From NCBI GenBank assembly GCA_029055345.1, contig JAIDDJ010000032.1, positions 62,001 through 126,000 on the forward strand: a DNA stretch of 64,000 nt. Direction: 5' to 3'. This document shows positions 54,527-64,000 of the stretch, one piece after another. Each line of letters begins with the position of its first letter. Position 1 is the stretch's first letter. Both the position numbers and the translations under genes were made by a program. Below the pieces are notes generated by a model. The model searched no databases and was not told the origin of the DNA. It saw only the letters and a program-made list of their open reading frames with translations. Source of the DNA: Muribaculaceae bacterium (GTDB lineage: Bacteria > Bacteroidota > Bacteroidia > Bacteroidales > Muribaculaceae).

Positions 54527-57148
54527 ATGACCAGAAATAAAAGAAATAAGTTTTTAATGGGAATGGTTATGCTTTCGGCAGCCTGGCTGCCCTTTTCCAT
54601 AGCCTCTTCTTTCCCTTCATCTCAGATTGATGCAGCCCCCGCTGAGGCCCCTGTAGCTGATCTAAATGCACTCAATCTTGATTCATTACAACTCGTTGAA
54701 ACAGCTCGACTCGTTGAGGAAGCATCCGAGGGTTATAAGAACCTTAAATTTATTCAATACGATGGGGTTACTGAAGCCGAACTTTATCCTACTGTTATGG
54801 ATACTTACGGCAAGGTTTGCGCAGCCATGAAGGCTCCACGACTTTCGAATGAAGACAAAACGAGATTCAAAGGTATCTTGCTTGATATAAGCGACTTGTT
54901 GAAAAGAGGTTCAATTTATTACTCCAACCAGGGACTTACGGCGGATATGTCGCGATTCGCTCAGGCTTATGTTGATATGCGACTTAATCCTGAAATGGCA
55001 GATATTAATTTCGGGCCTAAGACCGATCTTTATCCGGCTCTCGTGTACTGCGCCGCTTCTTCTGCTTACAATGGTGGAGAATTTGGGAAGGCCGTTGACT
55101 ACCTTGAGGAATATCTCACTACAGGAGATGCTGACCGCGCCGAACAAGTGAGCCTTTTCCTCGGTCAGGCTGCAATCAATGCCAAGTGTCCCGATAGAGC
55201 CGTGAATCGCATGATTATGGCCAGCGAGCGCTATCCCGCCAATTTCAATATACTTATGCTCGCGTTGCAGAACTGTATTGAGGCCGGTCAGACCGACCGC
55301 ATTCAGCCTCTTCTGACGAAGGCCCTTGCTATGAAGCCAGATGATGAACAGCTTATCTTAGCCCAGGCTAAGCTCTTTGAAAATGAAGGGAATTATTCCT
55401 CCGCAATTGATCTTTTTCAAAAGTTATATGAGCTCAAGCCTAATAGTCTTCAGGTAAACCAGCATTTGGCCCTATGTTACTATAATCTTGGTGCTGATTA
55501 CTATAACAAAGCATTAATGGAAAGTGAGGAGAAGACCGCCAAACGCTACTCCCGGCAAGCTCAAGCATACTTCAGCAGTGCCGTCGGGAAACTGGAAACC
55601 ATTGTTGAAAATGATCCGACCAACACCAAATATCTTCGCGCTCTTGCCATCACTTACGGCTGCCTTGGCAATAAGACTCGACTCGATGAAGTGAATGTAA
55701 GGTTGCAGGCGCTGGGGCTAAAGCCCATGCCCATGAATGGTATGCCGGAATCAATAGCTTTCAGCGAACAGACGTCAAACCTTGCATCTTCAGCTGCCGT
55801 AGTGCCCGATTTTCAGGAATTTGCCCGTGGTTTTGTAGAAAAGGAACTCGCTCAATGGTCTAAACGAGGTGAATTCGAGAAAACCGAAGATTATGAGAAG
55901 CGTGTAAATCAAGAAAAGGTATATCAGAAATATCAAGCACTCTGCAAGAAAGCCGAAGCTGACTATCTTCAGAAGTATGCCGGCCGCCTACGCATCTCCG
56001 ACCTCTCTCTTGAGCCTTATGACGTGGATAATGAAAGCTATAAGATCAATTCCGCAATGGGTCCTATCATTGTGAATGTTCCTCTGAAGAATAAGGAGGC
56101 CGAAGCATTCAAGGCTTCTTGGAACTCGATTCAGCTACGCAACCCTAAATATTTTATAAAGGATAACCGCGTGGCCATTGCTTCGGTGGAATTGGTAACT
56201 TCGGGAGGAAAGAGCTATCGCTATGATTCGAGTCAGGCTGCTGATTATGACTTCACGGATGTTAGTTTGGATATGAATTCGTTCATTGCCCAAGGTAATT
56301 CAAAGCGCGACCGCACCGATAAAGGACTCTCCGCTTCTTCCAGACCGAAAGTGATTCGCGCAAAGAGCGATGTTGACGAGAATATTCCGCTTACGAACCG
56401 GAAAGCAGAAAAAACAGTCGCGCTTATTATGGCCAATGAGAACTATAAGCAGGTGACAAATGTGGAATCTGCTCTCAATGATGGAGAGACAATGGCTCGC
56501 TACTGCACTATGACCCTCGGAATCCCTGCCAATCAGGTGCTGTCTTATGAAAATATGACGTATGCCGAAATGCTCGGAGCAGTAAGAAAACTAAAGCAGC
56601 TTGTTGGAGCTCTTGGTGACGGTGTGGATGTAGTGGTTTACTACGCCGGTCATGGTTTTCCTGACGAGAGCAATAAGGATGCCTACCTCCTTCCGGTGGA
56701 TGGCGACGGATTCACTACCGCCACTTCATATCCTCTTAAGAAACTTTACCACGACCTTTCGGCCACAGGTGCCGATAACGTGATGGTATTCCTTGACGCT
56801 TGCTTTAGTGGTGCAACCCGTGACGGAGGTATGCTTGCAGAAGCAAGAGGTGTCGCCCTCAAGCCACGAATCGCTGACCCCGAGGGAAGTATGTTCGTGC
56901 TCAGTGCCGCAAGTGATCAGGAAACCGCGCTTCCTTATAAAGAGAAAAATCATGGCCTTTTCACTTATTTTCTACTCAAAAAACTTCAGGAAAGCAAGGG
57001 AAATGTGTCTCTTAAGGACCTCAGTAAATATGTGGAAGAGAACGTGAAGAAAAATTCTGTAACAGTCAATGGTAAACTCCAGAATCCGCGCACAAGCGTT
57101 TCCGGACGAATGCGCGACTCATGGGAAAGCAAGCGCCTGCGCCCATAA
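54527..57148 (+). CDS. exported TPR + caspase-family (C14) protease
   Basis: signal peptide; TPR-like region; caspase core KTVALIMANENYKQVTNVESALNDGE, VVYYAGHGF (His), VFLDACFSGATRDGG (Cys). Confidence 0.88.
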   Translation: MTRNKRNKFLMGMVMLSAAWLPFSIASSFPSSQIDAAPAEAPVADLNALNLDSLQLVETARLVEEASEGYKNLKFIQYDGVTEAELYPTVMDTYGKVCAAMKAPRLSNEDKTRFKGILLDISDLLKRGSIYYSNQGLTADMSRFAQAYVDMRLNPEMADINFGPKTDLYPALVYCAASSAYNGGEFGKAVDYLEEYLTTGDADRAEQVSLFLGQAAINAKCPDRAVNRMIMASERYPANFNILMLALQNCIEAGQTDRIQPLLTKALAMKPDDEQLILAQAKLFENEGNYSSAIDLFQKLYELKPNSLQVNQHLALCYYNLGADYYNKALMESEEKTAKRYSRQAQAYFSSAVGKLETIVENDPTNTKYLRALAITYGCLGNKTRLDEVNVRLQALGLKPMPMNGMPESIAFSEQTSNLASSAAVVPDFQEFARGFVEKELAQWSKRGEFEKTEDYEKRVNQEKVYQKYQALCKKAEADYLQKYAGRLRISDLSLEPYDVDNESYKINSAMGPIIVNVPLKNKEAEAFKASWNSIQLRNPKYFIKDNRVAIASVELVTSGGKSYRYDSSQAADYDFTDVSLDMNSFIAQGNSKRDRTDKGLSASSRPKVIRAKSDVDENIPLTNRKAEKTVALIMANENYKQVTNVESALNDGETMARYCTMTLGIPANQVLSYENMTYAEMLGAVRKLKQLVGALGDGVDVVVYYAGHGFPDESNKDAYLLPVDGDGFTTATSYPLKKLYHDLSATGADNVMVFLDACFSGATRDGGMLAEARGVALKPRIADPEGSMFVLSAASDQETALPYKEKNHGLFTYFLLKKLQESKGNVSLKDLSKYVEENVKKNSVTVNGKLQNPRTSVSGRMRDSWESKRLRP

Positions 57149-57151
57149 ACT

Positions 57152-58021
57152 ATGAATTGTATGAAACGACTGATAAGCCTTTTTTTATTAGTTCATGCAC
57201 TCATGTGCTCGGCCTCGGATATAGTAAGTGTCTCCGGAGAATCAACGTATTACGATGACGGCACTAAATCAAAATCAGAATGCATGCGGCTCGCTGCCGA
57301 ACAGGCCAGAATTGATGCCCTCGCCCGAAAATTCGGAACTATTGTTTCGCAAGACATTCTCCAGACTGACCGCATTGCAGGTAACCGCGAGCAGAATGAT
57401 TTCCTCGCCCTTACTTCGTCGGAAGTCCGTGGCGAATGGATTGCCGATGTGGGTGAACCTGAATATGAATTCAGCCACGACTCTAAATCCAATTTGATTG
57501 TCCATTGCAAAATAAGCGGGAAAGCAACGGAAATCACCAATTCCGCTACCCCTTTTGAGGCAAACGTGCTTCGCAACGGCACTGACCTGCGTAATGCGGA
57601 TAACATATTCCGCGATGGCGATGATATGTTTCTCCACTTCCGGGCGTCTGCTGATGGATATCTTGCAGTTTTTCTGGAGGACGAAGCCAAAGACGTTTAC
57701 CTGCTATTGCCTTATCCACGCGACCCGAAGTCCCGATTGCCTGTCATTAAAGACAAGGACTATGTTTTCTTCAGTCGAGACAGAGATAAGGAGAATGGGG
57801 CTATGGTTGAAGAAATGGTCATGACGGCACCTGACAATCTTGAATATAACAGGGTCTATGTCGTATTCTCTCCTGAGCAATTCTCTCGTCCGGTCATGGA
57901 TTCGGCTGCCGGATTACCTGTGATGAAGAGTGCGGAGTTCAATAAATGGCTTATCAAGAACCGACGCAATGACTCCCGGATGGGCGTCAAAGCTATGAAT
58001 CTTCAAATTTCTCCCCGCTGA
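57152..58021 (+). CDS. exported DUF4384-like protein
   Basis: signal peptide; GDDMFLHFRASADGYLAVFLEDEAKDVYLLLPYPRD; 3 nt after caspase gene. Confidence 0.65.
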   Translation: MNCMKRLISLFLLVHALMCSASDIVSVSGESTYYDDGTKSKSECMRLAAEQARIDALARKFGTIVSQDILQTDRIAGNREQNDFLALTSSEVRGEWIADVGEPEYEFSHDSKSNLIVHCKISGKATEITNSATPFEANVLRNGTDLRNADNIFRDGDDMFLHFRASADGYLAVFLEDEAKDVYLLLPYPRDPKSRLPVIKDKDYVFFSRDRDKENGAMVEEMVMTAPDNLEYNRVYVVFSPEQFSRPVMDSAAGLPVMKSAEFNKWLIKNRRNDSRMGVKAMNLQISPR

Positions 58022-58155
58022 TTTTATTCGGATCTTCAGACCCGTCATTATGGGATATTGCTTTCCTGCTACTGACAGACGGGCCACATGCAATCCGGAA
58101 ATAAAATATAAATTTGGATAGTAATAATGAAAACAATAAATTAAACTCAGAACAG

Positions 58156-58782
58156 ATGAAAAAGATTCTTTTTGGGCTTCTGGCCCTGGTCCTTCTTCTT
58201 CCTGCATACGGAGAAGCCGCTAACAAGCAACTCGAAAAAGCTCGCAAACAGGAATTGAGCAAGAAACTCAAGGAGTACAAGAAAGGCAAATGGGAAATTA
58301 TGGGTAGCCATACTCTCGAATTTGCGCTTGCCAAGCATTTCGACCGCCTTAACACTCTTGGAGAAGACGGACATGAAGTGGAGGGAATTTCAACAAAAAC
58401 AAAATCCAAGAACACAGGCAAGCAGGCCGCAATCAACAATGCCGTAGTTACATATGCGCAGGAAGCGGGCAGCACGCTTCAGGGGCGGATCGTAAGCGAT
58501 ATGAATGCCAATGGAGCGGACCCCGCCGGTGAGTTCGACAATTTCTATGGAGCTTACGAACGTCTCGTGGAAAAGGAAATAAGAAGCGAGATGGAACCAT
58601 CATATTCCATAATCCGCACCAATCCCGACGGCACTTATGAAATTCGAACTTATTTTATAATAGCCGAAAGCGCAGCAAGCAAAGCGCGAATGCGTGCCCT
58701 TGAGGAAGCCCTGAAGAATTCGGAAGCAGCCCAGAAATACGGTGACAAAATCACTGAATTCGTAAAGCAGGGATTTGAATAA
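58156..58782 (+). CDS. small exported protein of unknown function
   Basis: signal peptide MKKILFGLLALVLLLPAYGEA; start at 58156. Confidence 0.6.
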   Translation: MKKILFGLLALVLLLPAYGEAANKQLEKARKQELSKKLKEYKKGKWEIMGSHTLEFALAKHFDRLNTLGEDGHEVEGISTKTKSKNTGKQAAINNAVVTYAQEAGSTLQGRIVSDMNANGADPAGEFDNFYGAYERLVEKEIRSEMEPSYSIIRTNPDGTYEIRTYFIIAESAASKARMRALEEALKNSEAAQKYGDKITEFVKQGFE

Positions 58783-58809
58783 TTTTTAAGTCAGTTTAAT
58801 ATTTAATAT

Positions 58810-60306
58810 ATGAAGAGAGGAAGATTCCTGATTGGGATGCTGGTGGCTGCTTTGACAGCATCATCTATGATGGCACAGGATAAAAAGAAATCGTTTGAGG
58901 AATTCAGAAAGGGAATTTTAAACAGTTATTCGGATTTCCGAAAAACTATCCTTGACCATTATGCTGACTTTCTCAACGGTGAGTGGCACGAGTATGAAAG
59001 CCTTAACGGTGAACGTCGTGACCGCACCCCGAAGCCCTCAAAAGCACCTCAAGCTGACTCTCAAGAGGACTCTTCTCCCTCCCATAAAAAACCGATAAGA
59101 GAGACTCCGGCGACCCCAAAAACCGACCGGAGTCCTCTCCCTACTACTCCCTCCTCTAAAAGAAACACAACCCCACGGGCCGATTCTCACCCGGGCACAC
59201 CAACCGATGATTTCTATTTCTTCGGTATTCCGGTCAGCCTCCCCGGTATTGAATACAACATTACTTACCGACTGACAGCTCCAGCCGACTATGCCACCCA
59301 GTGGAAAGAACTTGACCGCGCAAAAGTTGCCCGGTATTTGGTCCCCGTGATTAAGACCACGGCTCAGGATATGGGGCTGAACGACTATCTCATCTATGAA
59401 TTGCTTAAGGCGTATGTGGATGCAAAATTCCCGCAGGCAGATGTCACTTCCCGATTCTCTGCGCTCCATTATCTTCTTGCAAATCTCGGTTACGATGCCC
59501 GAATCGCAGTGGCCGGCTCTGGAACGCCTTTGCTGCTCCTTCCTTTTAAGCAGACAATATATGCCCGCAATTACATGATGATGGCCGATGGAAAATATTA
59601 TGTATTCGCTCCCGAAGGTTATGACTATTCCAGACTCACTAAGGAAAGACTCCGCACCTGCACTCTGCCTAAAGATGCCGACTTGGGTGAGAAATTCGAC
59701 CTCGTGCTCGGCCAACTTAATATTCCTTTCAAACCCAAAAGTTTTAATCTGGCATATGGTCCTCTCAAGCTTACCGGAGAGGTGAATGAAAACCTGATGC
59801 CTATCCTCTATCATTACCCTCAGATGCCAATAGCAGATTATGCTATCTCGCAGCCTGACCCGATATTACGGCAAAAGCTTGTGAACCAAGTGAAATCGCA
59901 ACTTGGACACCTCGATGGAGATGAAGCTGTGGAGCAGCTTCTCGGTTTTATGCACCACGTTTTCGATTATGCCACCGATGAAGAATTCCATGGATTCGAA
60001 AAACCATATTTCCTCGAAGAAACTTTATATTACCCGAAAAACGACTGCGAAGACAGGGCTATCTTCTATACATATCTACTATGGAACGCACTTGGAAAGG
60101 AAGCGCAACTCATAACTTTCCCGGGTCATGAAGCGGCCACTGTCAAGCTTGATAGACCGGTTGACGGCACTTCATATAATTTCTCCGGAAAGACATTCTA
60201 TATATCCGATCCGACATTTATTGGCTCCCGCACCGGAATGGTTATGCCGATCTATAAAAACAACGAGCCCAAAGTAGATTATACTTTCACTTCCAAATCA
60301 AAGTGA
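58810..60306 (+). CDS. exported transglutaminase-like protein with low-complexity linker
   Basis: signal peptide; KNDCEDRAIFYTYLLWNALG (Cys), FPGHEAATVKL (His), YISDPTFIGSRTG (Asp); Pro/Ser/Thr-rich linker after ~70 aa. Confidence 0.65.
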   Translation: MKRGRFLIGMLVAALTASSMMAQDKKKSFEEFRKGILNSYSDFRKTILDHYADFLNGEWHEYESLNGERRDRTPKPSKAPQADSQEDSSPSHKKPIRETPATPKTDRSPLPTTPSSKRNTTPRADSHPGTPTDDFYFFGIPVSLPGIEYNITYRLTAPADYATQWKELDRAKVARYLVPVIKTTAQDMGLNDYLIYELLKAYVDAKFPQADVTSRFSALHYLLANLGYDARIAVAGSGTPLLLLPFKQTIYARNYMMMADGKYYVFAPEGYDYSRLTKERLRTCTLPKDADLGEKFDLVLGQLNIPFKPKSFNLAYGPLKLTGEVNENLMPILYHYPQMPIADYAISQPDPILRQKLVNQVKSQLGHLDGDEAVEQLLGFMHHVFDYATDEEFHGFEKPYFLEETLYYPKNDCEDRAIFYTYLLWNALGKEAQLITFPGHEAATVKLDRPVDGTSYNFSGKTFYISDPTFIGSRTGMVMPIYKNNEPKVDYTFTSKSK

Positions 60307-60380
60307 CCATTGAATCTACAGTCAGTCTATTCTCTTATTCCCCCCACGAGCCTAATTTCCTTCAGCCCCTCCATATTTCT

Positions 60381-60430
60381 AAGGCTCCATCCACTAATAT
60401 TTATAAGCGGATGAAGCCTTAAATATTTTT
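60381..60430 (+). terminator. intrinsic terminator after transglutaminase-like gene
   Basis: AAGGCTCCATCC / GGATGAAGCCTT stem (one mismatch) then AAATATTTTTT. Confidence 0.75.
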
Positions 60431-60530
60431 TCTATATTGCTTGCATATATGGGGGAGATTAATTAATTTTGAGCCGGAATCGGAGGATTCCATTTAAACC
60501 TTCAAACCAAAAAATCTAAACCATATATCC

Positions 60531-61907
60531 ATGAAACTTCCATTTGCTGAATCCTGGAAAATCAAGATGGTCGAGCCTATCCATAAGAGCACGCGGGAAG
60601 AACGCGAACGCTGGCTCAAGGAGGCTCACTACAATGTTTTTATGCTCAAGTCTGACATGGTCTATATCGACTGTCTGACTGATTCCGGCACCGGAGCAAT
60701 GTCCGACCGCCAATGGGCCGCAATGATGACCGGTGATGAATCCTATGCCGGAGCGCGCTCTTTCTACGAACTTAAGGATACTATCGAACGTATTACCGGT
60801 TTCCAATATGTCATTCCCACCCATCAGGGACGTGCGGCGGAAAACGTGCTGTTTTCTCATCTCGTGAAAGCCGGGGATATCGTGCCGGGCAACTCCCATT
60901 TCGATACCACAAAAGGGCACATCGAGGCACGAAAGGCTTTCGCTGTCGACTGCACCGTGGATGAAGCCAAGGACACTCAGCTTGAAGTCCCGTTCAAAGG
61001 CAACGTTGACCTTGAGAAACTTGAAAAGTGTCTTGCCGAGAATGCCGACAAGGTGCCTTTCATCATCGTCACAATCACCAACAATACTGCCGGCGGACAA
61101 CCTGTTTCTATGGAAAATCTCAGGGGCGTGCGCCGCATTGCCGACAAATATGGCAAACGCGTCATATTCGACTCGGCCCGCTTCGCTGAAAACGCTTATT
61201 TTATTAAGGTCCGCGAACCGGAATTCAAGGATAAGACAATCAAGGAGATTTGCCGCGAGATGTTCGACCTCGCCGATGCCATGACGATGTCATCAAAAAA
61301 GGATGGTCTCGTGAATATGGGCGGCTTTATCGCAACCCGCTGGGAAGATATTTATGAGGGAGCCAAGAAATATGAAATCCCATTCGAAGGATTTCTCACA
61401 TATGGCGGTATGAATGGCCGTGATATGGCCGCCCTCGCTGTCGGTCTTGATGAGAACACTGAGTTCGATATGCTCCAGACCCGTATCCATCAGGTGGAGT
61501 ATCTGGCAAAGAAACTTGATGAATATGGCATACCGTATCAGCGCCCGGTAGGCGGGCATGCGCTCTTTATTGATGCTGACCGTGTGCTCGACCGAGTTCC
61601 TAAAGAGGAATTTCCCGCGCAGCGTCTTACTATCGAACTTTACCTCGAAGCAGGCGTTCGAGGCTGCGAAATCGGTTACCTTCTCGCCGACCGCGACCCC
61701 GTAACCCGGGAGAACCGCTTCGGCGGAAACGACTTCCTCCGCCTCTGCATCTGCCGTCGCACTTATACTGACAATCATATGGACGTCATCGCAGCGGCTC
61801 TCAAGAACGTCTACGACCGCCGTCATGAAATCACTCGCGGTGTTGAAATCACCTGGGAAGCCGAGCTTATGCGCCACTTCACGGTTCAGCTCAAACCCCT
61901 CGATTGA
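60531..61907 (+). CDS. tnaA: tryptophanase
   Basis: beta-eliminating PLP lyase; SSKKDGLVNMGG; CEIG (TnaA I396 position) and MRHFT (TnaA H463 position) favour tryptophanase over tyrosine phenol-lyase. Confidence 0.85.
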   Translation: MKLPFAESWKIKMVEPIHKSTREERERWLKEAHYNVFMLKSDMVYIDCLTDSGTGAMSDRQWAAMMTGDESYAGARSFYELKDTIERITGFQYVIPTHQGRAAENVLFSHLVKAGDIVPGNSHFDTTKGHIEARKAFAVDCTVDEAKDTQLEVPFKGNVDLEKLEKCLAENADKVPFIIVTITNNTAGGQPVSMENLRGVRRIADKYGKRVIFDSARFAENAYFIKVREPEFKDKTIKEICREMFDLADAMTMSSKKDGLVNMGGFIATRWEDIYEGAKKYEIPFEGFLTYGGMNGRDMAALAVGLDENTEFDMLQTRIHQVEYLAKKLDEYGIPYQRPVGGHALFIDADRVLDRVPKEEFPAQRLTIELYLEAGVRGCEIGYLLADRDPVTRENRFGGNDFLRLCICRRTYTDNHMDVIAAALKNVYDRRHEITRGVEITWEAELMRHFTVQLKPLD

Positions 61908-61938
61908 TATTCCGATTCCGCTTCACAATACCCCATAA

Positions 61939-61974
61939 AATAGCCTCAGCGCGTCTATCACCGCTGAGGCTATT
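61939..61974. terminator. bidirectional intrinsic terminator between tnaA and purT
   Basis: AATAGCCTCAGCG / CGCTGAGGCTATT. Confidence 0.85.
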
Positions 61975-62051
61975 GTATTTCTTCTCGAAAGATGTAAAAC
62001 CTGTGGTCTTGAAATCAGTACTTCCCGTATGAAGCTCCGGTAAGCCGGAGA

Positions 62052-63269
62052 CTATCTTACGTCAATTCGGATAAGGGAAGCTGCCTTTTCTACTTTATCG
62101 CAGGCATTTTCAACAGTATCAGCCGTTGCAAGCATCACTCCCATGCGACGGTGCCCTTTTACTTCCGGTTTTCCGAAAATTCGCATATCCGTGCCCGGGA
62201 GTGCCAAGGCATCCTCCAGACCCGAGAAGGCTATATCTCTGGAGTCACCCTCGGCAAGAAGTGCGCGGCTCGCTGAAGGACCATAGAATCTAATTTCAGG
62301 GATGGGCAGACCGAGAAGTGCGCGCACATGAAGCGCAAACTCTGAAAGATGCTGTGAGATAAGTGTCACCATACCCGTGTCATGTGGACGGGGAGATAAC
62401 TCCGAGAAAATCACATCGTCTCCCTTAATAAAGAACTCCACTCCGAAAATACCGCGTCCACCGAGTGCACCCGTAACCTTGCGGGCAATTTCCTGGGCCT
62501 TTTCAAGAGCAGCTGTTGACATAGCCTGGGGCTGCCAGCTCCGCTGGTAGTCTCCGTTCTTCTGATAATGGCCTATAGGCTGACAGAAGGATGTTCCGCC
62601 AATGTGGCGAATGGTAAGAAGTGTGATTTCATAATCGAAATCCACGAAACCCTCGACTATTACGGCGCCGCCACCGGCTCTTCCGCCCTCCTGCGCCTCC
62701 CTCCACGCATCCTCTATTTCTTCCGGATTGCTAACGAGACTCTGGCCATGACCCGATGAACTCATCACGGGTTTAACCACACATGGAAGTCCGATTCTCT
62801 CCACGGCAGCCAGAAACTCCTCCTTCGTATCTGCAAATTCGAAAGGCGATGTCGGAACCCCTAATACGTTGGCTGCCAATGAGCGAATCTCTCGCCGGTT
62901 CATAGTGATGAACGTGGCCCGGGCTGTCGGCACCACATTCCATCCCTCATTTTCAAGTTCTATGAGCGTGCCGGTAGCTATCGCTTCAATTTCGGGGATA
63001 ATATAATCCGGCTTCTCCTCCTCCACTATACGGCGTATGGCCTCACCATCGAGCATCGATACTACTATCGAACGATTGGCAACATGCATGGCCGGGGCAT
63101 CCGCATATTTATCAAGCGCCACGACTTCAACTCCGTAACGCTGCAATTCTATCGTCACTTCCTTTCCTAACTCTCCGCTGCCGAGCAAAAGCGCTTTCTT
63201 GCCTCTCGGCGCGTAAGGGGACCCAATTTCAAGCATGTCCGTATTATTTTTAATTTTTTTCGACTGCAA
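62052..63269 (-). CDS. purT: formate-dependent phosphoribosylglycinamide formyltransferase
   Basis: [70 protein letters not shown]. Confidence 0.96.
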   Translation of the reverse strand: MQSKKIKNNTDMLEIGSPYAPRGKKALLLGSGELGKEVTIELQRYGVEVVALDKYADAPAMHVANRSIVVSMLDGEAIRRIVEEEKPDYIIPEIEAIATGTLIELENEGWNVVPTARATFITMNRREIRSLAANVLGVPTSPFEFADTKEEFLAAVERIGLPCVVKPVMSSSGHGQSLVSNPEEIEDAWREAQEGGRAGGGAVIVEGFVDFDYEITLLTIRHIGGTSFCQPIGHYQKNGDYQRSWQPQAMSTAALEKAQEIARKVTGALGGRGIFGVEFFIKGDDVIFSELSPRPHDTGMVTLISQHLSEFALHVRALLGLPIPEIRFYGPSASRALLAEGDSRDIAFSGLEDALALPGTDMRIFGKPEVKGHRRMGVMLATADTVENACDKVEKAASLIRIDVR

Positions 63270-63480
63270 AATTACAAAAATTCGCCGGACTATACAATTT
63301 TGACCTTACGCCACCTATTCTTACCTTTATTTTGATTTTTGTGGGATTGGGTCTTATCCTTATCCACTCCCGCTCTCCTGCACACTCTTCAAAAACTGAA
63401 GTCATAATTACCGGACATTATAGAATTTCAGCTATAAGAATTCGTTATGAAATTAGGAAAACAACATTGCATACTAAAAT

Positions 63481-64000
63481 GGGACTTAAGAAAAAAGCAG
63501 ATAAATATCACGGCATACTGTTCATGGCTCTGTTCGCTTGCGCCGCATTTTTCATTGGACAGGCGCAAATTATGCGGGAGCTTTCATTTTCTCCTCTGAT
63601 CATCGGTATCGTTCTGGGTATGGCCTATGCCAACACTCTGCGCTCACACCTTCCGTCGGAATGGACTCCGGGAATCCAATACTGCTCGAAGCGAATCTTG
63701 CGTCTCGGTATCATCCTCTACGGTTTCCGGCTCACTTTTCAGGATGTTATGGCCGTCGGTATGGCAGCGATAGTGGTCGATCTGATAATTGTGACTGTTA
63801 CAATCATAGGGGGCTATTGGCTTGGACGAGCCATGAAGATGGACCGGGATATAGCGATGCTTACTTCGGTCGGCAGCGGTATATGCGGAGCGGCGGCGGT
63901 GCTCGGAGCTGAGGCTACTCTCTCGACCAAACCTTACAAGACGGCTGTGGCTGTAGCCACTGTAGTTATTTTCGGCACTATAGCGATGTTTATTTATCCC
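63481..64000 (+). CDS. YeiH/UPF0324-family putative transporter, truncated by window end
   Basis: translated by hand from ATG at 63481: SPLIIGIVLGMAYANTLR, KRILRLGIILYGFRLTFQDV, SVGSGICGAAAVLGAEATLSTKPYKTAVAVATVVIFGTIAMFIYP. Confidence 0.85.

Noticed and set aside
58114-58155. Upstream in-frame start for the small exported protein (MDSNNENNKLNSEQ extension)
   Set aside because: MKKILFGLLALVLLLPAYGEA at 58156 is a normal signal-peptide start; the extension would disrupt it.

Overview
64 kb of a Bacteroidales chromosome; the family content and TTTG-N19/20-TAnnTTTG promoters suggest something Muribaculaceae-like, but taxonomy is an inference. (i) 0-7.7 kb: GH3-family fragment, BspA-like LRR protein, an in-frame RdgB + PorZ-like (type IX secretion) fusion, sugar-nucleotide epimerase, EpsG-like protein. 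(ii) 7.8-18 kb: leuS, GH13 amylase, purC, a CpsB/Wzc/Wza-type exopolysaccharide regulation/export trio, panB. (iii) 18-47 kb: a dense nucleotide-biosynthesis region (purF-like, carAB, pyrC/K/D/F/E/B, DcaP-like porin, purE, purL, purM, purH, purD, folD, purB, purA, guaB, guaA; purC and purT are nearby; no purK seen). (iv) 47-60.3 kb: a nine-gene co-directional set of mostly exported proteins (lipoprotein, DUF5723-like, CHASE2, FecR-like, WD40 propeller, TPR-caspase, DUF4384-like, small exported protein, transglutaminase-like), the best candidate for an undescribed system. (v) tnaA, purT, YeiH-like transporter (partial). Non-coding highlights: two diverged ~151-bp elements starting at/near gene stop codons in inverted orientation, with a hairpin whose stem covaries; a possible third relative; and a ~200-nt purE leader with a terminator-like hairpin. 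No tRNA, rRNA, CRISPR, IS or prophage was recognised. All family calls are from reading motifs, not database searches.
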